This document shows, piece after piece, positions 52,087-62,315 of a DNA stretch of 64,000 nucleotides. Both the position numbers and the translations under genes were made by a program. The notes under the pieces were generated by a model. The model had not been told where the DNA came from. It did no database searches and saw only the letters and a program-made list of their open reading frames with translations. Every line of letters starts with the position of its first letter. Position 1 is the stretch's first letter. The DNA is from an uncultured Christensenellaceae bacterium (lineage in GTDB: Bacteria > Bacillota > Clostridia > Christensenellales > UMGS416): assembly GCA_944376795.1 (NCBI GenBank), contig CALWDW010000008.1, positions 124,001 through 188,000 on the forward strand, written 5' to 3'.

Positions 52087-53376
52087 ATGCAAAGACTGCG
52101 GGTGCATCCCCAGGGACGGTATCTGATGACCGAAGACGGGACGCCTTTCTTTTACCTGGGCGACACGGCTTGGGAGCTGTTCCACCGCCTGACCCGGGAA
52201 GAGGCCGTCCACTACCTTACAACGCGGCAGAAGCAGGGCTTCCGCGTGATACAGGCCGTGATTTTGGCTGAATTCGAGGGCCTTACTGTGCCCAATGCCT
52301 ATGGCCGCCTGCCGCTGCGGATGGGTCCTGGCGGCCCCGATCCTCTGGCGCCTGATCTGGAAGGACCCTACAGCTATTGGGATCATGTGGATTTTGTGGT
52401 GGCGGAGGCCGAACGCCGGGGACTCTATGTGGCCCTTCTGCCCACGTGGGGGGACAAGTACAATCTGGCCTGGGGAAAGGGGCCGGTGATCTTTGATTCG
52501 GAAAATGCCCGGGCCTATGGACGTTTCGTGGGAGAACGCTACCGGGATGCCGCCAATGTCCTGTGGATGCTGGGCGGCGACCGCCCCCTGGAGACCCCGG
52601 AGCATTGCGCCATCGTGGACGCCATGGCCCGGGGCCTGGGGGAAGGGGACGGCGGGACCCATCTGATTACCTTCCATCCTTCGGGAGGATGCTCCTCGGC
52701 GGACTTTGCGGCGGATCGGGACTACATGGATTTTCACACCGTCCAGTCGGGGCATCATGTGGACGCTTACGACAGCTGGCGGCTGCTTCGCCGTACCGCC
52801 CGGAAGGAGGACAAGCCTTTTATGGATGCCGAACCCCGGTATGAGGATCATCCGGCTTGCTTTGACGCGTCTTTGGGCTACTATTGGGACGCCGATGACG
52901 TGCGCCAGAACCTGTATTGGGATCTCATGGAGGGCGTCTGCGGCCACACCTATGGCAATCACTGCATTTGGAGCTTCCATCGGGAGCCCAGTGATTACTA
53001 TCCCTATGCCTGGACGGAAGCGCTGGAGCATCCCGGGGCCTGGCAGGCCGCCTTGGCCGTCCAGCTGCGAATGTGCCGTGACTATTTCTCCTTCCGTCCG
53101 GCGCCCGAGCTGGTGGAGGACGATGGTGCGGTGATGGCACATATTGCCGCAGGCAGGGGTACGGATTATGCGTACATTTATACACCGCTGGGGCAGCCTA
53201 TCCGGGCGCAGCTGCAGCGCATGGAGGGGAAGATCCTCCGTGCCTCCTGGTTTGATCCCCGGACCGGGGAGGAGAAGCCCTTTGCCATCCTGCCGGCGCG
53301 GGAGACGCTGCTGGTTCCCCCCACCCAGGGGAAGGGCCAGGATTGGATTTGCGTCATCGATATCGTGGGAAGATAA
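52087..53376 (+). CDS. Glycoside hydrolase, DUF4038/GH140-like (apiosidase type)
   Basis: Protein of 429 residues, no signal peptide. The opening RYLMTEDGTPFFYLGDTAWELFHRL is the mark of the DUF4038 TIM-barrel domain, whose characterised members (GH140) release apiose from pectin side chains. Further blocks: GFRVIQAVILAEFEG, LLPTWGDKYN, VLWMLGGDRP and FHTVQSGHHVDAYDSW; a C-terminal beta domain ends it. AAAGGAGATCGG precedes ATG 52087. Being cytosolic it would act on imported oligosaccharides. Exact sugar is inference. Confidence 0.85.
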   Translation: MQRLRVHPQGRYLMTEDGTPFFYLGDTAWELFHRLTREEAVHYLTTRQKQGFRVIQAVILAEFEGLTVPNAYGRLPLRMGPGGPDPLAPDLEGPYSYWDHVDFVVAEAERRGLYVALLPTWGDKYNLAWGKGPVIFDSENARAYGRFVGERYRDAANVLWMLGGDRPLETPEHCAIVDAMARGLGEGDGGTHLITFHPSGGCSSADFAADRDYMDFHTVQSGHHVDAYDSWRLLRRTARKEDKPFMDAEPRYEDHPACFDASLGYYWDADDVRQNLYWDLMEGVCGHTYGNHCIWSFHREPSDYYPYAWTEALEHPGAWQAALAVQLRMCRDYFSFRPAPELVEDDGAVMAHIAAGRGTDYAYIYTPLGQPIRAQLQRMEGKILRASWFDPRTGEEKPFAILPARETLLVPPTQGKGQDWICVIDIVGR

Positions 53377-53413
53377 CGGCCATGCGCCGCCATTACCCTA
53401 TATGACCCTTGTG

Positions 53414-53441
53414 CGGGGCCGGAAATTCCGGCCCCGTTTTT
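53414..53441 (+). terminator. Terminator after the GH140-like gene
   Basis: CGGGGCCGGA (53414-53423) pairs with TCCGGCCCCG (53427-53436), tight loop, then five T. Confidence 0.88.
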
Positions 53442-53528
53442 CTGTGAAGAAACCGTCACCAAATCCGGAAAGACGGCACATATTGGTAGGGGAGAGAGAT
53501 TCCCAGAACCCTTGCAAAGGAGCAAAGC

Positions 53529-54614
53529 ATGATTACCATCAGCCTGTGTATGATAGTCAAAAACGAGGCCGGCGTACTGGAAAGATGTCTTGCGGACGCA
53601 AAGGACATTGCCGACGAGATCATCCTGGTGGATACCGGCTCGACCGATGAGACGGTGGACATTGCCCGCCGGTTTACCGATCAGATCTATGATTTCCCGT
53701 GGATTGACGACTTTGCGGCCGCGCGAAATTTTTCCTTTTCCAAGGCGTCGATGGACTACTGCATGTGGCTGGACGCCGACGACCGGATCCTGCCCCAGGA
53801 CCAGGAAGCCCTGCTGAAGCTGAAGGAAGAACTGGATCCGGCCACCGATGTGGTGATGATGCGCTACCACGCCTCGGTAAATTCCACGGGAAAGCCGCTG
53901 TTTACCTACTACCGGGAGCGGATTGTGCGGAACCGGGCGGGATTTGTCTGGGCGGGTGCGGTGCACGAAGCTATAACCCCCCGGGGACGCATCGTGTACA
54001 GCGACATTGCCATTACCCACGATAAGGTAGGCCAAGGCGACCCCGACCGGAACCTTCGCATTTATGAGCGCCAATTGGCTCAGGGGGTCGCGTTGGATCT
54101 GCGGGGCCAGTTCTACTATGGCCGGGAACTCTACTACCACGCCCGTTACCAGGACGCCATCCGGGTGCTGGAGGGCTTTTTGACCGACCCGCACGGCTAC
54201 CTGGAGAACCAGATTGAGGCCTGCAGGGTGCTGGGCTGGTGCTACCGCGCCCTGGATGACCGGGAAGGCGCGCTGCGGTCGCTGCTTGCCAGCCTGCGGT
54301 TTGACACGCCGCGGGCCGAGGTGTGCTGCGACATCGGGCAGGTGCTCATGGACATGGGGCGCTACCGGCAGGCCATCTTCTGGTATGAAACGGCCCTGGC
54401 GCGTCCCAGAAATGACAATTCGGGGGCCTTTGTGCTCCCTGAATGCTACGGCTATCTGCCGAGTATCCAACTTTGCCTCTGCTATGACAAACTGGGCGAT
54501 TTGGCTGCCGCCCGCCGGTACAACGACCTGGCGGGGCAGTATCGCCCGGATTCGGAGGCATATGCCTACAACAAAGCGTATTTCCAAAGAAAGACGCAGT
54601 CTGCTTCACAATAA
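53529..54614 (+). CDS. Glycosyltransferase family 2 with TPR-like repeats
   Basis: Protein of 361 residues. N-terminal GT-A domain: ISLCMIVKNEAGVLERCL, ILVDTGSTDETVDIA and the metal-binding WLDADDRILP (D-x-D). The C-terminal half is helical with tetratricopeptide-like repeats (YYGRELYYHARYQDAIRVLE, GWCYRALDDREGALRSL, MGRYRQAIFWYETAL). GAAAGGAGC-type site before the ATG (GCAAAGGAGC). It ends 27 bases before a collagen-like gene; glycosyltransferase-collagen pairs are known for BclA-type spore proteins, so this enzyme probably glycosylates the Thr-rich collagen stalk. Confidence 0.9.
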   Translation: MITISLCMIVKNEAGVLERCLADAKDIADEIILVDTGSTDETVDIARRFTDQIYDFPWIDDFAAARNFSFSKASMDYCMWLDADDRILPQDQEALLKLKEELDPATDVVMMRYHASVNSTGKPLFTYYRERIVRNRAGFVWAGAVHEAITPRGRIVYSDIAITHDKVGQGDPDRNLRIYERQLAQGVALDLRGQFYYGRELYYHARYQDAIRVLEGFLTDPHGYLENQIEACRVLGWCYRALDDREGALRSLLASLRFDTPRAEVCCDIGQVLMDMGRYRQAIFWYETALARPRNDNSGAFVLPECYGYLPSIQLCLCYDKLGDLAAARRYNDLAGQYRPDSEAYAYNKAYFQRKTQSASQ

Positions 54615-56129
<1,515 letters not shown>

Positions 56130-56219
56130 CAGCGTGAAATCCGCGGAAAGGTGAACTGGCGCCGGAGCGCGGCGGCGGAACCAAAGATAAGAATATGAGA
56201 TCAAGACAAAAGATAAAGA

Positions 56220-56254
56220 GGGACGCCTCCGCCGCCGGGAGGCGTCCCATTTTT
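56220..56254. terminator. Bidirectional terminator between collagen gene and MATE gene
   Basis: GGGACGCCTCC (56220-56230) pairs with GGAGGCGTCCC (56238-56248); ATTTTT follows on the plus strand, CTCTTTATCTTTT on the minus strand. Confidence 0.85.
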
Positions 56255-56293
56255 GTGCTGCCTTGATGATCTTGGCCGACCCGGAAGACGGCG

Positions 56294-57658
56294 CTAGCTG
56301 AGATCGGACACCGGCCGGATCCAGCGCCGGGAGCGGAAGCGCACCAGGCAAATGGCAACCTTGACAATATCCTCGGTCAAAAGCATCACCAGGTACGTCC
56401 ATACGAAGGGAACGTGCCATACAATGCCGCACAGGAAGGTCAGAGGCAGCGCCATGAGCCACACGGCGAGGATGTCGCACATGAGGCCGATCCGGGTGTC
56501 GCCGCCCGCACGGAAAATACCTACGATCATGTTGTAGGGGATATTGCGCAGGCCCAGCTCCAGTCCATAGATCAGAATGATGGTCTTGGCGGTCTCAGCC
56601 ACTTCGGGGGCTACATTGAAGGGGAGGAGAAGGACGGGGCGCAGGGCGATCATCACCAGTCCCACTGCTACCGAAAGCAGCGGGATAATCAGGGCGTACC
56701 GCCGCCCATCGGCGGTGGCTTGGTCGTAGTCGCCGTGGCCCACGGACTTCCCCACCTGCACAGCGCAGGCGTGGCATAGTCCCACAAAGAATACAAAGGT
56801 CAGCCCTTCGATGGAGCGGAACACCGTAAGCGCCGAATAGTGCTGGGTGCCCATGTGGCCGAAGATCATATTGTAGCAGACGGTGCCGCCCGCCCAGATG
56901 GATTCATTGAGCAGCACCGGCAGGGATACCACCACATATTGGCGCACAAAGGCCCAGGAGAAGCCGAACATCCGGGAAACCGGCACGCGCAGTATGTTTT
57001 TCCTGGCCCAGGAAATAGCGTAAAGGAGAATGGGCGAGATCCAGCTGGAGATGGCGGTGGCCAGGGCCGCGCCCCGCACGCCCATGGCCGGGGCTCCCAA
57101 CAGGCCGTAAATGAATACGGCGTTGAAGAAGGCGTTGGCTGCCACGGAGACCATGGAGATGTACATGGGAAGCTTTACCTCCTCGGTAGAGCGCAGGGCG
57201 GTGCACGCCACCTGGTTGATGGCGATGCCCACATAGGACCAGCAGGCGTAGCGCAGGTATTCCGCCCCCAGCTCGATGACCACGGGATCCGGGCTGAAGC
57301 AGCGGATCACCCATTCCGGCGCGGCAAATCCCACCGCCGTAAAGAGCAGGGCGATGACGGAAGCGCCGGAAAGGGCCAAGCCATAGGTGTGGTGGATACC
57401 TTCCATCTGCCGGCGTCCCCAGTACTGGGCAATGAATACCGACGCGCCCGAGGTGAAGCCAAACATAACGATATTCAGCAGCCAGGACCACTGGCCGGCC
57501 ATGCCTACCGCTGCCAGCGGCACATCCCCCAGGCTGCCCACCATGATGGTGTCTACCAAGGCAAAGGAGCTGGTCAGAAGATTCTGAAAGGCAATGGGCA
57601 GCGCCAGGCGCAGGGAAGCCTTCCAAAACGTACGGTTGCCAAACCATTTCGCAAGCAT
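56294..57658 (-). CDS. MATE-family efflux transporter
   Basis: Membrane protein of 454 residues with about twelve segments in two related halves. FQNLLTSSFALVDTIMVGSLG and GMAGQWSWLLNIVMFGFTSGASVFIAQYWGRR in the first half and QVGKSVGHGDYDQA in the second half are MATE signatures. GGAGGATCGC precedes ATG 57658; a 34-codon extension is not supported. Exports drugs or metabolites by Na+ or H+ exchange; substrate unknown. Confidence 0.93.
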   Translation of the reverse strand: MLAKWFGNRTFWKASLRLALPIAFQNLLTSSFALVDTIMVGSLGDVPLAAVGMAGQWSWLLNIVMFGFTSGASVFIAQYWGRRQMEGIHHTYGLALSGASVIALLFTAVGFAAPEWVIRCFSPDPVVIELGAEYLRYACWSYVGIAINQVACTALRSTEEVKLPMYISMVSVAANAFFNAVFIYGLLGAPAMGVRGAALATAISSWISPILLYAISWARKNILRVPVSRMFGFSWAFVRQYVVVSLPVLLNESIWAGGTVCYNMIFGHMGTQHYSALTVFRSIEGLTFVFFVGLCHACAVQVGKSVGHGDYDQATADGRRYALIIPLLSVAVGLVMIALRPVLLLPFNVAPEVAETAKTIILIYGLELGLRNIPYNMIVGIFRAGGDTRIGLMCDILAVWLMALPLTFLCGIVWHVPFVWTYLVMLLTEDIVKVAICLVRFRSRRWIRPVSDLS

Positions 57659-57688
57659 TGCGATCCTCCTCCAACATGCTACCCAGCT

Positions 57689-57718
57689 ATTGTAGCATGG
57701 CGAAAAGAAAAAGAACAA
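57689..57718 (-). promoter_or_regulatory. Promoter of the MATE gene
   Basis: Minus strand TTGTTC (57718-57713), 18 bases, TGC-TACAAT (-10 at 57694-57689). Confidence 0.62.
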
Positions 57719-57767
57719 GCCCCCGAAAGAGGCCTGTTCATGGAGAATTCTGACGTCCACAGCGAGG

Positions 57768-59093
57768 CTAGCAGCTCTGGTGGAACATGGGCAGCCAATC
57801 CTTCCCGGCTTGGAGCATCTCCTGGACCATGGAGCGGATCTCCGCCAGGGAGAGCTGGGCGCTTACCAGGGGATCGTAGTAGCAGGCCTGGGTGAGCAGC
57901 GTGGGGTCACCGGTGAGGGCGGCCTGTACGGCCATCTCCTCGATCTGGGAGCTGATGGAGGTGAGCAGCGCCAGCTGAGGCGGGAGGGCCCCCACGTGCA
58001 TGGCGCGGAAACCGGCTTTGCTGGCCAGCACCGGCACCTCGACGCAGGCGCCATAGGGCAGGTTGTCGATGAGGTGGAAGTTGCGGACGTTGCCGTTGAA
58101 TTCAAAAAGGGTATTGTCGCCGAAGCAGGCGTTGAAAATATAGGCGGCATACTCGTGGCCGCGGGCCAGGTCCAGGGGCTTTTCCATCCACTCGGCGACC
58201 TGCTTGGCGCGGTTTTCGTTGGTGCGGCGCGCCAGGGTTTGGGATACGTCCTGGGTGTGGCCGGGGTTCCAGCCTGTGCCATGGGTGCAGTACTTCTCCA
58301 GCAGGTCGGGGCGCTTGCGGAACCAGGCGACGTACTCGGAATTGTGGCCGCTGGATTCGGTGACGTAGTAGCCCAGGTGGAGGAACATCTCATTGCGCAC
58401 CTGCTCTTCATTGAAAATGGCCGGATCCTCCATGGCCTTGCGGATCCGGGGGTAGGCGTCTTCACCATTGACACGGTAGTCCAGATAGAAAGCCTGGTGG
58501 TTGATACCGGCGCAGGTATAGGTGACGTCCTTCATGTCCGCGCCGATCCAGCGGGCCAGCATCTCGGCGGTGCCCTGCACCGAGTGGCACAGGCCGGTGG
58601 TGCGCACGGGGCTTACCTCCTGGATGGCCCGGCAGAGCATGGCCATGGGGTTGGTGTAGTTGAGGAAAATGGCGTCGGGGCAGTACCGCTCCAGGTCGCG
58701 GACGATCTCCAGCATCCGCGGCCATGTCCGCAGGAAGCGGAAAATCCCCTGGGGACCGCGGGTGTCGCCGATATTGGTGGAGATGCCGTACTTGGCGGGA
58801 ATCCCAATATCCACTGCCACGCCGTCGGCCGGCTCGGCCAGAATGGTGCACACTACGCCGTCAGCCCCGGCAAGAACCTCCGTACGGTCCAGAGCGGCGG
58901 TAACCCTGGCGGGATAGCCTCCGCCCTGGATGATGTGGTTGACCATCTTCTGCGCCAGCTCCAGGTGAACGGGGTTGATGTCCACCAGGGCGATCTCCGC
59001 GTCGGCAAAGCTTGGAAAGGTCAATAGGTCGCGGACCAGGTTGCGGGTAAAGGTCAGGGAACCCGCGCCGATAAATACGATCTTTTTGGGCAT
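57768..59093 (-). CDS. Family 4 glycosidase (MelA-like alpha-galactosidase/glucosidase)
   Basis: NAD+- and Mn2+-dependent glycosidase of 441 residues; GH4 enzymes cleave by oxidising C3 of the sugar. Rossmann start [39 protein letters not shown], the metal-binding [13 protein letters not shown] and [12 protein letters not shown] are family blocks; the CHS type points to alpha-galactosidase or alpha-glucosidase. AAGGAGGAATG precedes the ATG. Not linked to a transporter here; a GH36-like gene lies 3 kb away. Confidence 0.93.
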   Translation of the reverse strand: MPKKIVFIGAGSLTFTRNLVRDLLTFPSFADAEIALVDINPVHLELAQKMVNHIIQGGGYPARVTAALDRTEVLAGADGVVCTILAEPADGVAVDIGIPAKYGISTNIGDTRGPQGIFRFLRTWPRMLEIVRDLERYCPDAIFLNYTNPMAMLCRAIQEVSPVRTTGLCHSVQGTAEMLARWIGADMKDVTYTCAGINHQAFYLDYRVNGEDAYPRIRKAMEDPAIFNEEQVRNEMFLHLGYYVTESSGHNSEYVAWFRKRPDLLEKYCTHGTGWNPGHTQDVSQTLARRTNENRAKQVAEWMEKPLDLARGHEYAAYIFNACFGDNTLFEFNGNVRNFHLIDNLPYGACVEVPVLASKAGFRAMHVGALPPQLALLTSISSQIEEMAVQAALTGDPTLLTQACYYDPLVSAQLSLAEIRSMVQEMLQAGKDWLPMFHQSC

Positions 59094-59247
59094 GATGCAT
59101 TCCTCCTTGGATTGGTGGGGGGGAAAACCTTATAGCGTTTACGGATTTGCCCCAAGCATACACCGGCTGCGGGTTCCCTGGCAATAGGCAAGTTTACCAA
59201 AGAACCCGGCGGCACCCAGGAGAATTGCCTAGCCGGCGAATTTGCGT

Positions 59248-59276
59248 TTGCACAATGGCGGGGCTGGAGCTATACT
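59248..59276 (+). promoter_or_regulatory. Promoter of HD/M32 unit
   Basis: TTGCAC (59248-59253), 17 bases, TATACT (59271-59276); TATAAT at 59276-59281 is an alternative -10. Confidence 0.65.
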
Positions 59277-59324
59277 ATAATTACAGCCGGTGTATCACTG
59301 CTAAAAAAGAATGGGAGTGTGCAT

Positions 59325-59897
59325 ATGAACGTCTACGAGGAGCAGCTTCGGGCCCATGGCGTTTGCGGGGCGGCTCTGTCTCTCTTTACGCAGTTTGCCG
59401 GGAGGATCCTCCCGGAGTTGTTTTTTGCCCCGGACGGCATTCACGGAATGGGACATGCGCGGCGGGTGCTTTTCTATGCGGTGCTGATCGCGGATCACGA
59501 GAAAATCTCCCTGGAGGATCAGCGCTTGGCGGCCGCCATGGCGGTGTACCACGACATCGGAAGGGTGGACGACAGCTATGACCTTCGGCATGGGGTGCTG
59601 AGCTGGAAAAAGGCCTCGGGTTTGCGGCTGTTAGAGGATTTCTCTCCCGTGGCCCAGGAGCAGATCCGCTTCTGCATCGAAAATCACTGTGGACGCATTC
59701 CTATTACGCAGTATGACCTGCCGCCTGCCCTGCATCCGGCCACCCTGCGCCTGCGAAAGATCCTGAAGGACGCTGACGGGCTGGACCGTTGGCGCTTTGG
59801 TGCGGACAGCGTAGATCCCCGGTATATGCGCACCGCTACGGCCCGGTGGATTTTTGCCCATCGGGACGATTTTTATCCTATCCTGTATACCCTATGA
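59325..59897 (+). CDS. HD-domain protein
   Basis: Protein of 190 residues: IHGMGHARRVLFYAV (first His), AAAMAVYHDIGRVDD (HD pair) and ENHCGRIP and LKDADGLDRWRFG (later His and Asp) form a metal phosphohydrolase site. GGGAG is 8 bases before ATG 59325. It is read together with the M32 carboxypeptidase 12 bases downstream. Substrate unknown. Confidence 0.87.
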   Translation: MNVYEEQLRAHGVCGAALSLFTQFAGRILPELFFAPDGIHGMGHARRVLFYAVLIADHEKISLEDQRLAAAMAVYHDIGRVDDSYDLRHGVLSWKKASGLRLLEDFSPVAQEQIRFCIENHCGRIPITQYDLPPALHPATLRLRKILKDADGLDRWRFGADSVDPRYMRTATARWIFAHRDDFYPILYTL

Positions 59898-59909
59898 GGA
59901 GGCCCTGCT

Positions 59910-61412
59910 ATGACCATTTCGGAAGCCCTGCAAAAGCTTGAAACCCTGCAGAAGCAGCTCTACGCCTATGGGCACGCCATGAGCATTCTGTACATTGACG
60001 CGGTAACCGCCGCACCCCCCGATACCGCTGCCGGCCGTGGGGAAACCCTGGGCGTGCTGTCGGCCGCGTCCTACCAGCTGAAGACCGATCCGTCCGTCCC
60101 CGAGATGCTCTTCTTCCTCCGGGACCACCGAAGCGAGATCTCCGACCTGGCCGGGCGGCAGGTGGACAAGCTCATCGAGGAATATGAAAAAATGAGCAAG
60201 GTGCCCATGGACGAATACGTCGCCATCCAGCAGCTGCTCAATACCTCGGAGAACGTCTGGCACAAGGCCAAGGCGGAGAATGACTTCGCCAGCTTTGCCC
60301 CCTATCTGGAGAAGGTCATTGCCTCACGGATCCGGCTGGCCGGGTATTACGCCCCGGAAAAGGATCCCTATGACTATTGGCTGGAGGAGCATGAAAAGGG
60401 TTTTACCACCGAGAAACTGGACGTTTTCTTTTCTCAGCTCCGGGAAAAAATCGTTCCCCTGATCCGGGCCGTGGGCCAGTGCCCGCCCATTGACGACAGC
60501 TTCCTTTTCCACTGCTATCCTGTAGAGGCCCAGCGGCAGCTCAGCGATGCGCTGATGAAGATTCTCTGCATCGACCGGGGGCATTGCTCCATTGCCGAGA
60601 CCGAGCATCCCTTTACCTGCGAGCTGAATAAGTACGATGTGCGTATTACCACCCATTACTATGAGGACAACGTGGCCAGCTCCATGTATTCGGTGATCCA
60701 CGAGGGAGGACATGCCCTCTACGAGCTGGGCGGCGGAGATGCGCTGCAGTATACCTGTCTGGCCGGCGGTACCTCCATGGGCATCCATGAGAGCCAGTCC
60801 CGGTTTTTTGAGAATATGATCGGGCGCAGCCGGGGATTCATCGACTTTGTCTTTCCTTTGGTGCAGGAGCTCTTCCCCCAGCAGTTGGCCGGCGTGGAGG
60901 CCGAGGACTTTTATCGGGCGGTCAACAAGGCCCAGCCCTCGCTGATCCGGATTGAGGCGGATGAACTGACCTATTGCCTCCACATCATGGTGCGCTATGA
61001 GCTGGAGAAGCGGCTTTTCCGTGGGGAACTGGCTGTCAAAGAGCTTCCTGCGGCCTGGAATGCCCTTATGCAGGAATACCTGGGGCTGGAGGTTCCCGAC
61101 GACACCCACGGCGTGCTGCAGGATTCCCACTGGGGCGGCGGCATGATGGGCTATTTCCCTTCCTATGCCCTGGGCAGCGCTTATGCCGCCCAAATGCTGG
61201 CGGTGATGCGCCGCAGCCTGGATGTGGACGCCCTGACGGCCCGGGGAGAATTGGCGCCCATTATTGGCTGGCTCAGGGAGAGGATCCATCGCTATGGCAG
61301 CGCCCGCAAGGCCGACGAGGTGCTTTCCCTGGCCTTGGAGGGGGAGCCCTTTGATCCCACGTACTATACGGACTATTTGGTGGACAAGTATTCCGCTCTC
61401 TACGGCCTATAG
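59910..61412 (+). CDS. M32 (Taq-type) metallocarboxypeptidase
   Basis: Zinc carboxypeptidase of 500 residues, the family's usual size, removing C-terminal residues from peptides in the cytosol. The active-site motif SVIHEGGHALYELG (HExxH, about residue 267) is followed by the M32 hallmark GIHESQSRFFEN; IRIEADELTYCLHI and VQDSHW-like LQDSHWGGGMMGYFP complete the set. AGGAGGCCCTGCT precedes the ATG. Confidence 0.95.
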   Translation: MTISEALQKLETLQKQLYAYGHAMSILYIDAVTAAPPDTAAGRGETLGVLSAASYQLKTDPSVPEMLFFLRDHRSEISDLAGRQVDKLIEEYEKMSKVPMDEYVAIQQLLNTSENVWHKAKAENDFASFAPYLEKVIASRIRLAGYYAPEKDPYDYWLEEHEKGFTTEKLDVFFSQLREKIVPLIRAVGQCPPIDDSFLFHCYPVEAQRQLSDALMKILCIDRGHCSIAETEHPFTCELNKYDVRITTHYYEDNVASSMYSVIHEGGHALYELGGGDALQYTCLAGGTSMGIHESQSRFFENMIGRSRGFIDFVFPLVQELFPQQLAGVEAEDFYRAVNKAQPSLIRIEADELTYCLHIMVRYELEKRLFRGELAVKELPAAWNALMQEYLGLEVPDDTHGVLQDSHWGGGMMGYFPSYALGSAYAAQMLAVMRRSLDVDALTARGELAPIIGWLRERIHRYGSARKADEVLSLALEGEPFDPTYYTDYLVDKYSALYGL

Positions 61413-61429
61413 CCGTGGGAAGGGACGGT

Positions 61430-62140
61430 TCAAGGCTGCTTCTCGGCCCGGAGCATGGGCGTATGGTCATCCTCCGGTAGGAAGCCCACCACCTCAACCC
61501 GGGAGAAGCCTCCGTCCCGGAGGGCTTGCAGCTCGTGCTCCAGGGTGAGGGGCGTATCAAAGTGGACGAAGACGCCGTCGGGAATGCCATCTCGCCGGCG
61601 TTTTCTGGCGCATTCGGCGAAGGCCAGGTCTTCTATGGCCTGGGAGACGGCAATGTAGTCGCATTCCAGGTAAATCCCTCCCGGCTTTAGGCACCGATGG
61701 ATTTGACGGAATAGCCCGGCTTTCTTGGAGGCAGAGAAGTGGTGCAGCGTCTCGAAGGAAACCACCGCATCGTAAAGCGCCTCCCCCAGGTCGAGGGCAA
61801 AATAGTCGCCCTGGACCAGCGCCAGACGCTTGTCCGGGTGCTTCTGCTCCAGCCTGGCCAGCATGGGGGCGGACAGGTCGATGCCCGTAACCTGCAGATC
61901 CGGAAAACGGGCGAATATGGCGTCCAGCTCCAGGCCGCTGCCGCAGCCCAGGTCCAGCAGCGTTTGGACGGAGGAGGGTAATAGGGAGGCCATCCAGGGA
62001 TAGTGCTTTTCCCATGGGGACATGTGAGCCTCATAGCTATCGATGCGGGCGTCAAAGAACCCAGCCATGGTTTCCAGTGGCACATCCTGGGTGGCGTCGA
62101 GCCATGCTGTAAGCGCTTGCAGAGCTTCCTCGTGCGTCAT
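61430..62140 (-). CDS. Class I SAM-dependent methyltransferase
   Basis: Protein of 236 residues with a Rossmann methyltransferase domain: LLDLGCGSGLELDAI (motif I, about residue 68), VTGIDLSAPML (acidic end of strand 2), GDYFAL and LKPGGIYLECDYI. AAGGAGGAATTCT precedes ATG 62140; a longer reading upstream has none. Small-molecule or protein target unknown. Convergent with the carboxypeptidase gene. Confidence 0.88.
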   Translation of the reverse strand: MTHEEALQALTAWLDATQDVPLETMAGFFDARIDSYEAHMSPWEKHYPWMASLLPSSVQTLLDLGCGSGLELDAIFARFPDLQVTGIDLSAPMLARLEQKHPDKRLALVQGDYFALDLGEALYDAVVSFETLHHFSASKKAGLFRQIHRCLKPGGIYLECDYIAVSQAIEDLAFAECARKRRRDGIPDGVFVHFDTPLTLEHELQALRDGGFSRVEVVGFLPEDDHTPMLRAEKQP

Positions 62141-62266
62141 AGAATTCCTCCTTTTGTTAAGGGACGCAAGGACGTTGCGGGGGAGGGATGGGATGCCCCT
62201 TTCCTTGTGCGGATAGGGCGGCGCATCGGCGGTAAGGGCTTCGCCTTGCGCAGACACAAAACGGAC

Positions 62267-62294
62267 AGGCGCCGCGGAATGCTCCGCGGCGCCT
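62267..62294 (-). terminator. Hairpin after the alpha-galactosidase-like gene
   Basis: AGGCGCCGCGGA (62267-62278) pairs perfectly with TCCGCGGCGCCT (62283-62294); on the minus strand GTCCGTTTTG follows, so the U-run is short and displaced. Confidence 0.65.
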
Positions 62295-62315
62295 GCTATG
62301 CGTAGCTAGGGCGCG

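Noticed and set aside
51513-52088. Open frames of 100-190 codons on both strands in the 171-base repeat
   Set aside because: They repeat the same peptide with each repeat unit, lack ribosome sites and exist because the repeat happens to have no stops.
53470-53490. CATATTGGTA as a sporulation sigma -10 for the glycosyltransferase/collagen genes
   Set aside because: Resembles a mother-cell sigma -10 only loosely and no convincing -35 at a proper distance was found.
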